A DNA stretch of 64,000 nucleotides from Celoporthe dispersa (lineage: Eukaryota > Ascomycota > Sordariomycetes > Diaporthales > Cryphonectriaceae): assembly GCA_016584495.1 (NCBI GenBank), contig WAID01000005.1:1624501-1688500 (forward strand), given 5' to 3'. Shown piece after piece: positions 1 to 11,555 of this stretch. The position numbers and the translations under genes are program-made. How positions within the stretch are numbered: position 1 is the first letter of the stretch; every line of letters starts with the position of its first letter. The notes below the pieces were generated by a model that saw only the letters and a program-made list of their open reading frames with translations, searched no databases and was not told the origin of the DNA.

Positions 1-2018
1 GCTTGATCTGCCGCTGGCGAGGGGATCGCGAACCAGCCAAGCAGCCCAGTCCACGATGATGATGATGATGGCGCCGAACCTTCCAGATCCAGACAGGAAA
101 GGCTGATCGTGTAATCAAGATCCTGGTCGCTCCAGGCCCGCTGCCGAGATCTGTGTCGCTGTGGTGCTGGTCTTGCCGAGTCCACTCCTGTGACGGATGC
201 TGTTTCGCTGGCCGATCATGTAATGGTGTAACTCTGGGATGTGGCCGGCGACTCGTCAAGGGGTCCGCACGCGCGCGCACACACACGAACCTGCACCCCA
301 CCCTCATCAACCCCCCCGGCCCCCCTTCCCCTTGTGCCACCAATCATCCTCCTTCGGTGGCGTTGCCGGTGCAGAGGTAACCACCACCAGTGACGGCCTC
401 TTCAGGTACGGTACTCGTTCAGCCACCAAAAGGCCAGAAAGGCTAGAAAGAGACGGAGAACAAGCCGCAGACGCTACAATCACCTACAGAGCACACACAC
501 ACACACACAGGACTACTTTTCCTCTCTGGGTTGGGAGACCAAAGAGAAAGAAGAGGAAAAAAAAGCACAGAAAGGTAGAACTATCGTCTAGAGTTCGTCA
601 CCTGCAACAGATCAGGTACGCAGAATATGAAAAGGTAGTACACGGTAAGCTTAAAAAGAAGCGCAGGCGGGCTGGTTACAGCAGGGGCAGCACCTCCCTG
701 TCCCCTGTCCGAGGTGCGGGGAACAGGGGTAAGATATCAGACACCCGCTGGTCGTGCTGGGCTATAGCACATGCATGTCACTAGTGGGCTTGAGGCTCTC
801 TCACTCACCTCTCGACGTCGTAACCACCTTTCCACCTCTTGTCCGGTTTACGACCAGAGCAATTTAATTCTATACTATAGCAAAGATCCTGCTACGGCTC
901 ACCATGTGCATACTATTACTACTCTCCTCGGTAGTATCAAATCCCTGAGCTGTCTGCCCCCTGCCCCCCGTACCCCCTTCCCCCTTCGCCTCAGCCCCAA
1001 CTCTTGTCCCAACTCTGTGCCGGTCAACCCAGCATCTGTTCACCTCGTCTGGACAGCCCGTCCCAAGCCTTATCTCGATCTCTCTATGGGCTTGCTGTTG
1101 GCATCACTGGATGGCACCTGGATCCGACGAACCTATCCCTAATGAGCGGGGGTACTCGACTGTCTGGTGTCAGCCCAGCCTGGCGAACCTGCTGCAGCAG
1201 CTGTGTACATAGGAGCTGCTCCGCCGCGAGGTGACTGTCTGCCCGGCCCTGATGGACGACCTAGACATCTCCTTGCCGGCCAGCCCTGGGTCTCAAGCCG
1301 TGCCAAGGTAGTCCACCGGCACTGCAAGGCAGAGAGCATACCCAAAACCTGTGGCCGGCGTGTGTGATAGGCACGGGAGCAATGCCAACCCCGGCTCGGT
1401 TTCTCTCAAGTCCCTCTTCATCTTTTTGGGGGGGTGGGCGGGGGGCCTGGTTGCCCCTCATCGTGTCGACCAGGGCCCATGCCGTTTCCCTACCGCTCGG
1501 CTTTGGGATGACAGCCCTTGACGGGCTTGGCTCTGCGACGAGCTCGTCGTCGCATGTAGTTTCAACACCGCGGGATCTCCATTTCCTATGCACTGCGCAG
1601 CTGCTTCATTCCGACTCCCCCTCCTCCCATCATGCCTCCCCCGTCGCCAGCGCCACGATACACCTGCTGCTGGTCATCATCCACCCCCCCACCGTGCCAA
1701 GAATGTTTCCCACCCATCGTGCGACTCATATAACTATCCCTCCCTTCTCCATCCGCTCTCTCTCATGATATCCCCCCTCCTGTTTCCACCTCCACTGACG
1801 CCGTGCCTTCCTTTCGTTCTCTCTCCTCAAGATCTTGCCAGCCAAGAGGAAGATCACGTTGACCGTGCTTCTGGAATACCCTAGTACTTCTTAATTAGCT
1901 ATACACAGCAACGGCTTCTACCGCTCTCTTCTGTGTGTCTTCTTTTTTTTTTTTCATTTTCAATTTTTTTTAAGCTTCGTGCTGCTGGCCTACACTCATT
2001 GAAGAAAAATCAGTCACC
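1..2018. other. 5' flank without a recognisable gene
   Basis: Several open frames exist on both strands but none resembles a known protein or shows a fungal exon/intron pattern. There is a short AC dinucleotide run near 489-510. A T-rich tract at about 1941-1975 lies directly ahead of the secreted-protein start, a usual fungal leader composition. The 3' part is taken as promoter and 5' leader of the gene at 2019. Confidence 0.5.
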
Positions 2019-2984
2019 ATGATCTCCAACAAGACACTCCTCAGCCTTTCGGCACTCCTGGCTGTGGCCTCGCCGGAGGCAACAACGGTGGGAACAACAA
2101 CGCTGCCGACAGCACAACCCTCTCGGACAATGCTATTCAGAGCGGTTCCTTCCTCGATGGAAGCCAAGGCCTCGGCGCTGAGGACGGCCAGGCCGATTCG
2201 ACTACCTCCCAGAACAACTTCATCAACTTCTGTTCTGGCAAGACCTTGACCAATGGCCTGCAGATCACTGACGGTTCTTGCAACGGTATCGGTATGTGGC
2301 ATCAGGCACCTCCTATCCATCCCCCTCCTCTTCTCGGCCCTCGCCATGTGTTCCCGTGTAGGAGGCAGAGCTGACAATGTCGTAGTCATGGGTGACATCC
2401 CTGCGAAGACGACCATGATCTCGAGCATCATCACCTTTCCTCAGGAGGGCCAGACCGTCCAGGAGAACCAGGACTTCACGATCAGCGTCCAGACCCAGAA
2501 CTTGCAGGCCGGTTCTTTCACCAACGCTGACGCGACCTACTACGCCGCTCCCCAGCAGCTGAACGGTCAGGGCCAGGTCATTGGGCACACCCACATCACC
2601 GTCCAGGATCTCGGCAACTCCCTGAACCCGACGACACCCCCAGATCCTACCCAGTTCGCCTTCTTCAAGGGTATTAACGATGCTGGAAATGGCAATGGGC
2701 TCCTCTCTGCCGCCGTCACCGGTGGTCTCCCCGCAGGAAACTTCCGTGTCTGCACGATGACCTCGGCTTCCAACCATCAGCCCGTCCTCATGCCTGTCGC
2801 CCAGCGTGGATCGCAGGATGACTGCACCAAGTTCACTGTCCAGGCGAGCGGCGGTAACAACAACAACGACAACGCCGACAACAACGGCGGCAACAACGGT
2901 AACAACAAGGCCCGGAACACAAGTGGAACAAACACCAAGCGTGACCGCCTCGCCAACATCAGGGCTCGTGAGTTCATAGCTTGA
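2019..2984 (+). CDS. Secreted protein of an unnamed fungal family, Asn-rich tail, with apparent frameshift
   Basis: This is a predicted extracellular protein of about 290 residues with unknown biochemical function. The ATG at 2019 opens a hydrophobic signal peptide (MISNKTLLSLSALLAVAS). The mature part carries the family landmarks NNFINFC, GKTLTNGLQI, CNGIVMGDIPAK, GHTHITVQDLGNSL, PPDPTQFAFFKG and SNHQPVLMPVAQRG, then an Asn/Gly-rich tail. One intron at 2292-2385 (GTATGT...TAG) joins CNGI to VMGDIP. The signal peptide and the mature sequence lie in different frames. One base appears to be missing near 2070-2073; restoring it makes exon 1 plus exon 2 873 nt, a whole number of codons. From memory, family members are often labelled 'ribosomal protein s17' in fungal genomes, which the sequence does not support. 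Membership is clear; function is not. Confidence 0.75.
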
Positions 2985-4075
2985 TCTGGTTCAGGTCGAT
3001 GCCGACGTACGAGGAGGAGGGTCGAGCCGGGAGGGGGCAGCCTGTTAGACCAGGCTTGACATAGCGTGTCGAGCTCTGATGAGGCTTCTCTCTGGCGGAT
3101 GGGTGGGTTTCTTGAGAGCGCTCGGGGAGGCCAGGTGAGATGGGAGATCACTGGGTATAGAGCCGGCATGGTGTAATTATTGCAGCAACTGCGGGCTTAT
3201 GATGACTGCATATTCTACACGAATTTCCTGTTACTGAATCAAATTATATTTTAAACAATTTTTTGATTGCACAATTTCCACTCCGTCAGCTATGTTCCGG
3301 TTCACGCAACATTGAATAGATACATCATGATAACAATAGAGAAACAAATGTTCGCACTTCAGCTCCTATTCTGATACAGCCGCCCTCTCTCTTGACAACA
3401 GGCCAAAAAACGAGACCAGCCCAGCTCAGTCACCTGCGCTTCCAGTCTGGACACCCGGAAAATTCACTGCCCAGAGCGGGCTCGATCTACAGGACGCGAA
3501 ACAAGGCACAGCAACGTTCAGGCCGAACTCTTGGATGTTCGGACACCCGCCACCAAAACCACATGTGAAACCTGAGACGAGAAACGGCCCAATATTTATT
3601 CGGATGATCCGCCGCCCGAGACCCATCTGATGCCCAATATTTCTTGTCATATCGTCTAAACAAGTACTAAGCCAGCCTATAGTTAATGCGAGGTCAGCTC
3701 ATTAATCCGATACTTTAGGGTGTGGAGGGAGAGAGCGTTAAGTCGGCTGGGCATCTCGAGACTATCCTACATGTATTGCTGTATACTTGGGGCGAACTGA
3801 CTACAAGTACAACGTACGTGAGTAAATATAGCTTTGGATTTTGTCAATGATTAATTAAAATAGATGATTAAGTATGTTTCTGAGAGATCAAGTAATTGGA
3901 CTGCTCGTAATCTTGCTTGTTCGAGACAGCAAGATGCATCTTCCTTGGCGATGCCTAGAGAAACGAGCACATGTATTCCAGTGCCAAAAAGGCATATTAA
4001 AGGCATATTGAACAAAAACACTCTGCGGTATACATACTTTCAGTACTAAAGATTGAAAGTTGAACGGTGTCTTCA

Positions 4076-4095
4076 AGAGAGAGAGAGAGAGAGAG
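4076..4095. repeat. (GA)n microsatellite
   Basis: A pure GA run of about ten units lies just ahead of the telomere-like motif in the uS17m promoter. Confidence 0.8.
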
Positions 4096-4108
4096 TTGGT
4101 CTATAGTC

Positions 4109-4119
4109 TAGGGTTAGGG
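4109..4119 (+). promoter_or_regulatory. Telomere-like TAGGGTTAGGG element, possible Tbf1 site
   Basis: The string TAGGGTTAGGG contains one and a half TTAGGG units and stands about 240 bases ahead of the uS17m start codon. In several fungi the Myb-type factor Tbf1 binds such interstitial repeats, notably upstream of ribosomal protein genes. The position fits, but binding here is inferred, and two units can arise by chance. Confidence 0.4.
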
Positions 4120-4360
4120 TCCTTGTGCCGGTGCCGACCCGGCGCGAGATGCCAGGAAATTTGCGGCATCGAGTTTAGAGCTGCAGACGAACCGCCATGC
4201 GACTACACCCACCATTTCTGAAAGCGACGAATCTCCGAGCGACAGCCAACCACCGAATCCGTTCCTCTCTACGCGCTTCGACCGAGGCAGAGAGGAGAAG
4301 AAGGAGAAGGAGAAGGAGCAAGACCGAGACCGAGACCGTCTTGGTCAGGCTGCGTTCCCA

Positions 4361-5006
4361 ATGGCCTCCGCGGCCCTCTCAACCGCCTCTGGGGTTGTCA
4401 TCAAGACCGCGCCGGGAAGGTTCTCGCGAGTAGCGACCGGCGTTGTGACATCGGCAGGGCTGGCAGCCAAGACTGTTAAGGTCCAGATTGGAGGGGAAGA
4501 CTGGAATAAGAAAGTGAAAAAGGCACGCTCCCCCTCCCCCCCCCCCAAACTCAACCTCTCCGCTCTCTCTCTCTCTCTTCTTTTTTTTCTTCTGTCTTTT
4601 TCTCTTTCTCCGCTAACGTCTTTCTCCCCATCTCTAGTACTTCAAAAAGCCAGAATCCCACCTCGTCCATGACCCCAACGACTCCGTACGGACGGGCGAC
4701 GTCGTCGAGATTGTGTCTGGGTGGCGCACGTCCAAGAGGAAGCGCTTTGTGGTCAACCGAATAATAGCACCCTTTGGCCCCCCCGTCGAGGAGAGGCCGC
4801 CGGTGCCCACGCAGCAGGAGAGGGAGGCCGCACATGCTGTCAAGAGAGGAAAGAAGCTGGAGAGGAAGGAGCTGAGGGCGAAGGCGGCGCAGTTGGAAAA
4901 GAAGGTAGCAAGAGCGGCCAAGCTCACGGAGGACATCACAAGGGCGGCGTGGAAGATGAGGTTGATAAACAGGGCGGAGTGGACGGGTCCTATCCCTGTG
5001 CGGTAG
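4361..5006 (+). CDS. MRPS17: Mitochondrial small-subunit ribosomal protein uS17m
   Basis: The predicted protein of 176 residues is the mitochondrial homologue of bacterial S17, which binds 16S-type rRNA in the small subunit. The OB-fold core is visible: VKVQIGGEDWNKKVKKYF, then SHLVHDPNDSVRTGDVVEIV, matching bacterial KLHVHDENN..GIGDVVEI. A basic, Ala-rich helical tail follows, as in fungal forms. The start at 4361 (MASAALS) opens the conserved part. Exon 1 is 4361-4522 and exon 2 is 4638-5006. The intron that keeps the alignment with S17 gap-free has a GC donor (AAG|GCACGC) and a CTCTAG acceptor. A GT donor at 4514 is possible and also in frame but would delete VKK. The gene converges on the Sap1-type gene, 280 bp away. 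Confidence 0.9.
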
Positions 5007-5286
5007 ACTCTCGACTTGAGCCGATGAGCCAAAGCGGCGACGGGTTTCCCGGTTGTGGTGTTAAGAAGGAGCAGTCTCACAACAGGTGGATCATTGAAGT
5101 GTGTATATTCACACGAGGCTCGTGTACTGTGTATCAACGGACGGCAGAAGAAGGCCTGCTTGTGCTGTGAAAATTATAAAAACGGGCCAGCAGACTCGGT
5201 GTTCGCGCTGATAACACCTCCAGAGCCGCCAGCAGATATCACATCGATGCAGGTGAGAGGTATCTGTGTTAGTCCGGATCAGACCG

Positions 5287-7879
5287 TCAACCTCCACGCT
5301 CCCCAAACTCTTTCGCCCAGTCCTCGTGCTCCTTCAAACCCGACTTGCTTACGCTGGGCCGGATTGTGGTCAGGCTGGCAGCAAAGTCTGCTAGTTCGAT
5401 AGGTCGGATGTCCTCCATCGTCATGTGCAGTAGTGCCTCACCGAGAGATCTCAGAGGGCCCATGGCGGCGTCCTTCGCGAGAGCCGTCATGTCTGAACCC
5501 GAGAAGCCTGCTCTGGATTAGCATCGTGACCCGGGCGGAGAAGGCTCTCGGAGCTGGTGCTTACCGTCCGTCAGCTCGACGAGCTTAGCCAGATCATCGT
5601 CTGTCAAGCTGTGCTTTTGTTGACCGAGCAGGTTCTGAAGCTGGACAGCCCTGGTCTCGGCCTCGGGCAAGGGGATGTACTGCCTCCTGACGAATCTCCG
5701 ACGGGCAGCCTCGTCAATAGCCCATGGAAGATTTGTAGCCGCGAGGACAAGTACACGGTTGGGATCGCCCCGGCCCTTGTCTCCCGAGTCTCGGCCAGCC
5801 GCTGCCCGCTGGAGGTCACTCCACTGGATGAGAAACTCCGTCTTGATTCTCCTAGTCGCCTCGTGCTCACCAGATCCAGACCGTTGGGACAGCAGTGAGT
5901 CGATCTCATCGACGAAGATGATGCTGGGTGCCAGAACCTTGGCGAGACCGAACAAGGCCCTCACCAGTTTTTCTGACTCCCCAAGATACTTGCTTGTCAG
6001 GCTGCTGGCCGAGATGGAGAAGAATGTCGACTTCGACTCTGTGGCAACAGCTCGTGCCAGCATCGTTTTTCCGGTACCAGGGGGCCCGAACAGCAACATG
6101 CCTCTTGCTGGTTCTCGAAGTCCCATGAAGAGATCAGGCCGTAGGAAGGGGTAGACGACGGCCTCGCGCAGTGCATTCTTCGCCACCTCAAGCCCAGCAA
6201 TATCATCCCAGTGCACCTCATCACCTTGGACAACGATCTCGTTTAGAATTTGCTTGGCTGCGCTCCTGTCCACCCCGGGTGGAAGGTTCTTCATGACTGC
6301 GTGTTTCCTCTTCTTCCATGACGCTTCCGGGCTTGATTCATCAGAAGCCGATTCCTCTGAGACATTTCGAGAGTTCGAGCCCGAGTTGCCTCTGGAATTC
6401 ATGACCAAGGACTTTTCTTTCTGTGAGACCTTTCTACGGGAACGAGAGGGGACGAGGTCAGGATCACTCCCTCCCCACTGGAGTCGGATGTGGTCCTTCG
6501 GAGAGGGGTTGACTTCCGGCGCTGTTCCAGGCTCGGGCTCGATGTATGCTCTCGATGTGACCTGCTTGGCTTCCGATGGATTGGGAGGCTCGTGCTGCTG
6601 GTTGTTTTGTTGTCATGGCGGCCCTGCGCAAGATCTTCTCTTCGATAGGATTTAGAGGAGGAACCTCTGATGTGATCAAGGTTCACGCGGTGTCGCGACG
6701 TGCGCTCTGGCTCTCTGGCTTCTAATGCTAGTCCGGTGAGAGCACTCGACGCAGCGCTGACGGAAAGTGCAGACGGTCGAGAGCACAGCTCATCTGGACG
6801 CGCCGAGTCGAGGCTATGCCTCAGCTCTGATGGTTCCGCCGGCCCAGCGTCCTCTTCGTCCCTATGCCTCACCAGCCGACGTGAGTGACTGTCCCACTGC
6901 CGGGCGGGAGAAGCATCAGCTCTCCTCGTACTGGACTCGGCAGAGTCGTAATATGAGGATGGCCGAGTGCGGTCCGCCGCCGGGGCGTCTGGAAAGCCTC
7001 GCTGCGATGCCACGTCTCTCGAACCGAGGGCGCTCCATGCCAAGGTCGCAGCCTTGCTTGCCCCAGGCTCGTCTGAGAGCTTGGGGGTCGAACGGCGCTT
7101 TGCGGATCTGTCGCTTGTCTTGCCCGAGCGGAGCGTGGTTCTCATGGTGTACTTGTCCGGACTCGGTGACCGCGATATCTTGCGAGGGGAATTGACATTG
7201 TATGACGGTAGCCTCGAGGAAGACGAGGAGGCACCAGCCTCGGCACCAGCCCACCTCGGCCCCACCACAGCCTGCTCAGATGAAGTTCTCGTGGCGAGGG
7301 ATGGTCGAGGCGGTAGGGCTGGTCGAGACAGCTCGGGGTATGTGATTGCTGGTATGGTTCCGTCGCCGATCCAGCCTTTGCCGTTGCTAGGCGTGCGCCG
7401 TGGCTCAAGGTCTGACGGAACGATGTATTCCACCATTTTCCCGTCCGTCGGCGTCTTGGGACTGTATACTGCGTCATCCTCGCGGGAGATCCTGAGGGCT
7501 TCTAACAAGTCTATTCTCTCTTTGCACTGTAGCTCCAGCTTCCTCAGGCTTTCGATCAGGGCCTTCTCGGTCTCGGATTTTGGAACATAGCTGGACGTGA
7601 CTTTATGTGCATTGTGTTCGGATATATTCTCGAGCGCTGTCTTCCAGCAGCGCGTGGCCTCTTCTCTCGTTACCCTGGGGCGAAGGAGTCAGTGGACGGC
7701 GAGGGCCCCTCTTGCACGATGGGACGTCGAGGAGACACTACCTGGCCTTCATAGTACACGGCGGTACTGCACGTTAGGTAACTCTCGTCGTATATCTTCT
7801 GCAGGGCAGGCAGGGCAGCCTTGTTTCGAAGCATCATGTCGCAGCCCAAACCATCCCTCCACAACTGACTGTAACTCAT
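5287..7879 (-). CDS. SAP1: AAA ATPase with N-terminal MIT-like domain (Sap1/spastin/katanin type)
   Basis: Meiotic-clade AAA ATPase of about 795 residues, related to yeast Sap1, Vps4 and spastin. The N-terminus looks like a three-helix MIT domain (ALQKIYDESY, then ATRCWKTALENI, then a helix ending LLEALRISRED). A long Ser/Arg/Pro-rich linker follows, then one AAA module with Walker A GPPGTGKT, Walker B IIFVDEID, sensor ATNLPWAID, the arginine pair in RRRFVRR, and the C-terminal GFSGSDMTALAKDAAMGP. Inferred exons (minus strand) are 7742-7879, 6514-7674, 5565-6433 and 5287-5507. The intron at 5508-5564 is well supported. The one at 6434-6513 has a weak donor (GTCAAC), so a one-base indel is an alternative. 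Exon 2 needs one base removed near 7662-7663. With that change the exons total 796 codons. The start at 7879 or an internal Met is uncertain. Confidence 0.85.
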
Positions 7880-8475
7880 GAGCCAGGCATGCGCAGGCTC
7901 TTCTCTTGTGTGCTTTTTGGCTCGGTTGACAGTCGGCGGTTTGGTGTCGTCCCGCCCGCGCTCGAGAGACGGAGAGAGAGGTCGGCGTGCCGTGTCGCTG
8001 CTGGCTGGCGCGGAGGGTCGAGTAGCCCCTCTTCAGCACGAACGCACGTTTGAAAGTGAGAAGGACCACCTTGTACGCCTGCGGTATGGTTGCTTGAGAC
8101 GGACTAACCAGGCGGCGCGGCTGTCCCAGGTGACGTAGTTTTAGGTAGCGGGCGCTGTTGTGTACTATATGCTCAAGCGACTTCCTCTGCTGTGACTTTG
8201 CAGGGTCTACTCCGCTTCGCAACCCAGCCCCCCCACATCAGCAGAGGATAGCATCCACCTTTTTGGAAACAGACCTCTAATGCGGCCAGCACCTATTCTT
8301 AGCGGTGCAAAATCCACGACAGCCACCCGATATTACAATCTCGAAATCAGTAGCAGAGGATAGTGTCTCCTTGGGCAGGATGTATTTGTTTGCATTTTAC
8401 GCAGCTGTTCTGTTAAGTACTTTTAATACAGGGGTTCAAGTTACTAAGTTGGCTGAGCGCTGTCTTGGAAGCGGA
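7880..8475. other. Intergenic, tandem SAP1-like and COG6
   Basis: About 600 bases separate the end of COG6 from the start of the SAP1-like gene, both on the minus strand. It should hold the COG6 3' UTR and the SAP1-like promoter. No other feature is recognised. Confidence 0.5.
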
Positions 8476-10671
8476 TCACGAGAGCAGCACTCGGATCTCA
8501 TCAGCTGTCCTGGGAAACGCGGTGCGCAAGCTCTGGGCCCCCTGAACCCCGTCGTCGCCTGAACTGCCCTGCAGATCAAGCCACTCGTCTGCGGACATGA
8601 GCATATCCTCAAGACGCCCGAAGTCAGCACAGAACCTCTCAGCCGCTTCCTCTGTAATCTCTCGACCCAGGCGGGAGTCCTGCAGTTCTTGCACATTCTC
8701 CACGGCGTCCATGAGAGCAGACGCAAGGAAGTTATCCAGCGTACGGCTTGCTACCTCCAGGGCCGCTGGTTGGAAAGGCGCCAGTGTCCGCATCTTTTCG
8801 AGGTCTTCCTTCTGGTCCGAAAGCGATTCTAGGGTGGTGAAGAGTGAGTCGAGACCCGACTCGTTCCTGAAGAAGAGATATTGACTGTCGACCAACTCCT
8901 GAGACTGCCGGTCTACCTCTCTGCGGAGCTCGTCCGTGCGGCCTTGAGTGAAATCAAAACCCGACAGCACGGCAATGGCCGCATTTGCACAGTTGATCAG
9001 GAAGACAGCCCTTGGTGGGTGCTCCAGGGTTTCCGCCATGCTCTTGCAACCCGACATGAAAGGGTCCAAAGCCTCGGCCACGATCGGTTGAAAATCCGCT
9101 TCCCGGCTGCCAGTAGATGTTAGGGATGTGTCGTATGTCTTCATCACTGCAGACAGTTGGTCGAAAGCTTCGTGTAAGAATTCTGGAGGCTCTAGGCTGG
9201 ACGGCCTCTGCTGGAATTCGCCTTGCAGGTTGCCCACGTAGTCTCTCATCAGCGATCGGAATTGGCGCAAGGCTTCGGATTCGAGACCTTGCAATGCCTC
9301 TACCAGTACTGAGTCTGGGCTGAGTAGCCTGGAAAACGTAACCCGGTAGAAATTGAGGAGATTAGACAGCCTGTAAGCCAGGATGACCTCTTCGTTCGTC
9401 TGAATCACTTGTTCCACGCGTTGGCGTAGAATCCTGGCAGCACCGGACATATCTCGATCGACCAACTCATTGAGGGCCTTGACAGGGTCGAAAGTAGCCA
9501 CCTCATCATCGCCATCCTCGACGAGATGCCATATCTCATTCTCCCGCCCAGCCTGGATGCCCTTGGCGATCTCGTCTCCTTCAGCGACGAAGAGGATCTC
9601 CAGAGCCTCGCGTTCACTGACAGCAGCAGAGTGTATCCACGCCAGCATATCTCCCACATACCGCAATGGGTCGTGAGCGGCGAGCTCGATAGGCTTGACT
9701 GATCGATCTTCGACACCAGAAGGGGATGAGCCTTTCAGTGCGGTGAAGAAAGCATCCGATAGAACTTGTTCCCTGGTCTCCGCAAAGATGTCCAGGCAGC
9801 TCTGAAAGAGGGACGGACGCTCAGCCAGCACACGGAGAGCCCGCCGCATGGATGACCCCATCTGGGGGTTCTCGAGGTTGAGGGTCTTGAATGCACGCTG
9901 GATCCATCTGTACAGCTTCTGGAAGGCCAGGTTTAAGTTCTTGGAGGTCTGCTCCATGATCTCGAGTCCAAGGGCCTGACTCTCGAAACCAAGCAGAGTC
10001 TCGCAATCCTTGCGTATCCTCTTGGCCTTGGTAAGAACAGCAAAGAACTGATCGTCCACTGGTTCTGCAGTTGAGGTCAACGCCGCTAATTCGTCTTCGG
10101 AAAGGGAGAAATGCTTGTTGAAAGCAACAAGGAGCTGCTGCTTGGTCTCAACCTGGCGACGTTGTGTCATGAGAGACGAGGCGTCATCAATGACGGACGA
10201 TGTGGCGCCATGAGCTGCAGAAATATGGCTCTTCATATCATCATAACTCTTGTTGAGCTTGGTGATAGTGGCACCTATTCGTCGGAGTTGCTAAGGGTTC
10301 CAGTCAGACAAGAGCTCCGCGGGTGGACGGCCATGGGGAGGTGCTCACATCGGAAACCTTGCCGAACTCAGCAACGATGTCTCCATTGCTCTCAATGACC
10401 TCCTTCTGGAGATGCAGCCGCAGCTGCCGCCTTGTGGCGGCAGAGTTGAGATCCCGCGCCCATCCAAGAGTGCTAGAGCATCACGAAACTCCGAATCGGC
10501 GTAGGATGTAGCTAATACGGTAGTGACTTTGGATGAGAAAGGATTGGAGCCTCTGAATGATGAGGATGTTGGCGTTTGCGGAATCGAGGGACTGCCAGAT
10601 ATACTGGTGTCGCTTGGCGGTGGTGAGCGCAAGGCAAGTTGGCTCAGAGAAAGGGTTGCGTCTGAAGTCAT
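8476..10671 (-). CDS. COG6: Conserved oligomeric Golgi complex subunit 6
   Basis: COG6 is a lobe-B subunit of the COG tether that captures retrograde vesicles at the Golgi; in yeast it also supports autophagy-related Atg9 transport. The predicted protein of about 712 residues has the conserved N-terminal segment EFRDALALLDGRGI...RRQLRLHLQKEVIESNGDIV, the coiled coil QLRRIGATITKLNKSYDDMK, and a long helical body containing WIQRAFKTLNLENPQ and LLNFYRVTFSRLL. The start at 10671 gives MTSDATLSLSQ. One intron lies at 10291-10348 (GTGAGC...TTAG). The frame breaks near 10448-10450; one missing base restores ISNSAATRRQLR and makes exon 1 324 nt (108 codons), followed by 605 codons. The gene is divergent from ATG9. 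Confidence 0.92.
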
Positions 10672-11555
10672 CGTCACCGCATGCTCCTGGCGTGCCTTGT
10701 TGGCTTGATCGGTCAGACAATAGCTGAATACTGCCAGAAAAGGCAATCACACGAAGGCTGGAAGCAGCCTTGGGATGAACCTTTCGCTCTGACAAGAGAC
10801 GCTCGTGTTAGATTCATATGTGAAAGAACATTCATATCTCTGCGGTGGACTTGTGCAGAGGCCGGGCGCAGGGTTGATAGAATGAACAGGGCTAGGAATG
10901 CAACTCACATACAGGATATATAAGAGTTATTAGATATCTTTGTATCTCCAACGCACCTCAAACTTACCTGGTGAGAACAAATTCATAGACGCGCGCCCTG
11001 AACCGTGTCATATTCAGAGCTACGCCGGACCCCCCCTGGACGGCTTGTCTGACAGGGGGTTGTCTACCTACTAGCCCAGCCAGGCTGCCGCTGATCCTTA
11101 CCGCCTGCCCTTCCCAGGGGCTCATCGTCATACCCCATAGTCGATAAGATAAGACCCCATGGTCCTCTGGCCTAGGCAGACTGGCAGATGGTCATCCGCC
11201 CCCCTTCAGCCTGACAACTGTGTTGCACACGTCAACAACACTCCTTCAGGTCGAATCTCCTTGTGACAACTGCGCGTGCTTGCCTGGCCAAGAGAGCTGC
11301 CCAGAATAGTGTTCCACCCGCCCACCCAGCTTAGTCCTCTTCCATTTCTCCCCATCCGGATCTGAAGAGCGGCCTCGCAACGGTGACGAGTAGCAGGCGA
11401 CGGACGCTCGACTAGCGACTGACCTGACGAGCTTCCCCCTCTTCTCTTGCGTTGACCGTGCCCACCTCTTCCGGCAATGTTGCTATCATGATCTCGAGCC
11501 GGATGCGAAACCAACAGACGTAACGAAATATACCGTGTCGGTGCGAGACCCGACT
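10672..11555. promoter_or_regulatory. Divergent COG6/ATG9 promoter region
   Basis: About 880 bases separate the two start codons. Besides the tandem GATA site listed separately, several AGGGG/CCCCT stress-type pentamers are visible, for example around 11027-11060, 11115-11120 and 11154-11160. No coding feature is recognised. Confidence 0.5.
11143..11153 (+). promoter_or_regulatory. Tandem GATA motif GATAAGATAAG
   Basis: Two overlapping HGATAR sites lie about 400 bases ahead of ATG9 and 470 bases ahead of COG6. GATA factors of the AreA/NIT2/Gat1 class bind such sites and control nitrogen-responsive genes; yeast ATG genes include targets of this class. Function here is inferred from position only. 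Confidence 0.45.

Larger units (their letters stand above)
2985..4360. other. Intergenic region between the secreted protein and the uS17m gene
   Basis: No gene is recognised. The first few hundred bases are the likely 3' UTR of the secreted-protein gene. The part from about 3190 to 4060 is visibly AT-richer than its surroundings. The last 300 bases hold a GA microsatellite and a telomere-like motif and form the probable promoter and 5' leader of the uS17m gene. Confidence 0.5.

Noticed and set aside
2019..2291. Micro-intron to explain the frame change near 2070
   Set aside because: No GT-AG pair with room for a branch point exists between the signal peptide and the mature sequence; a one-base indel is simpler.
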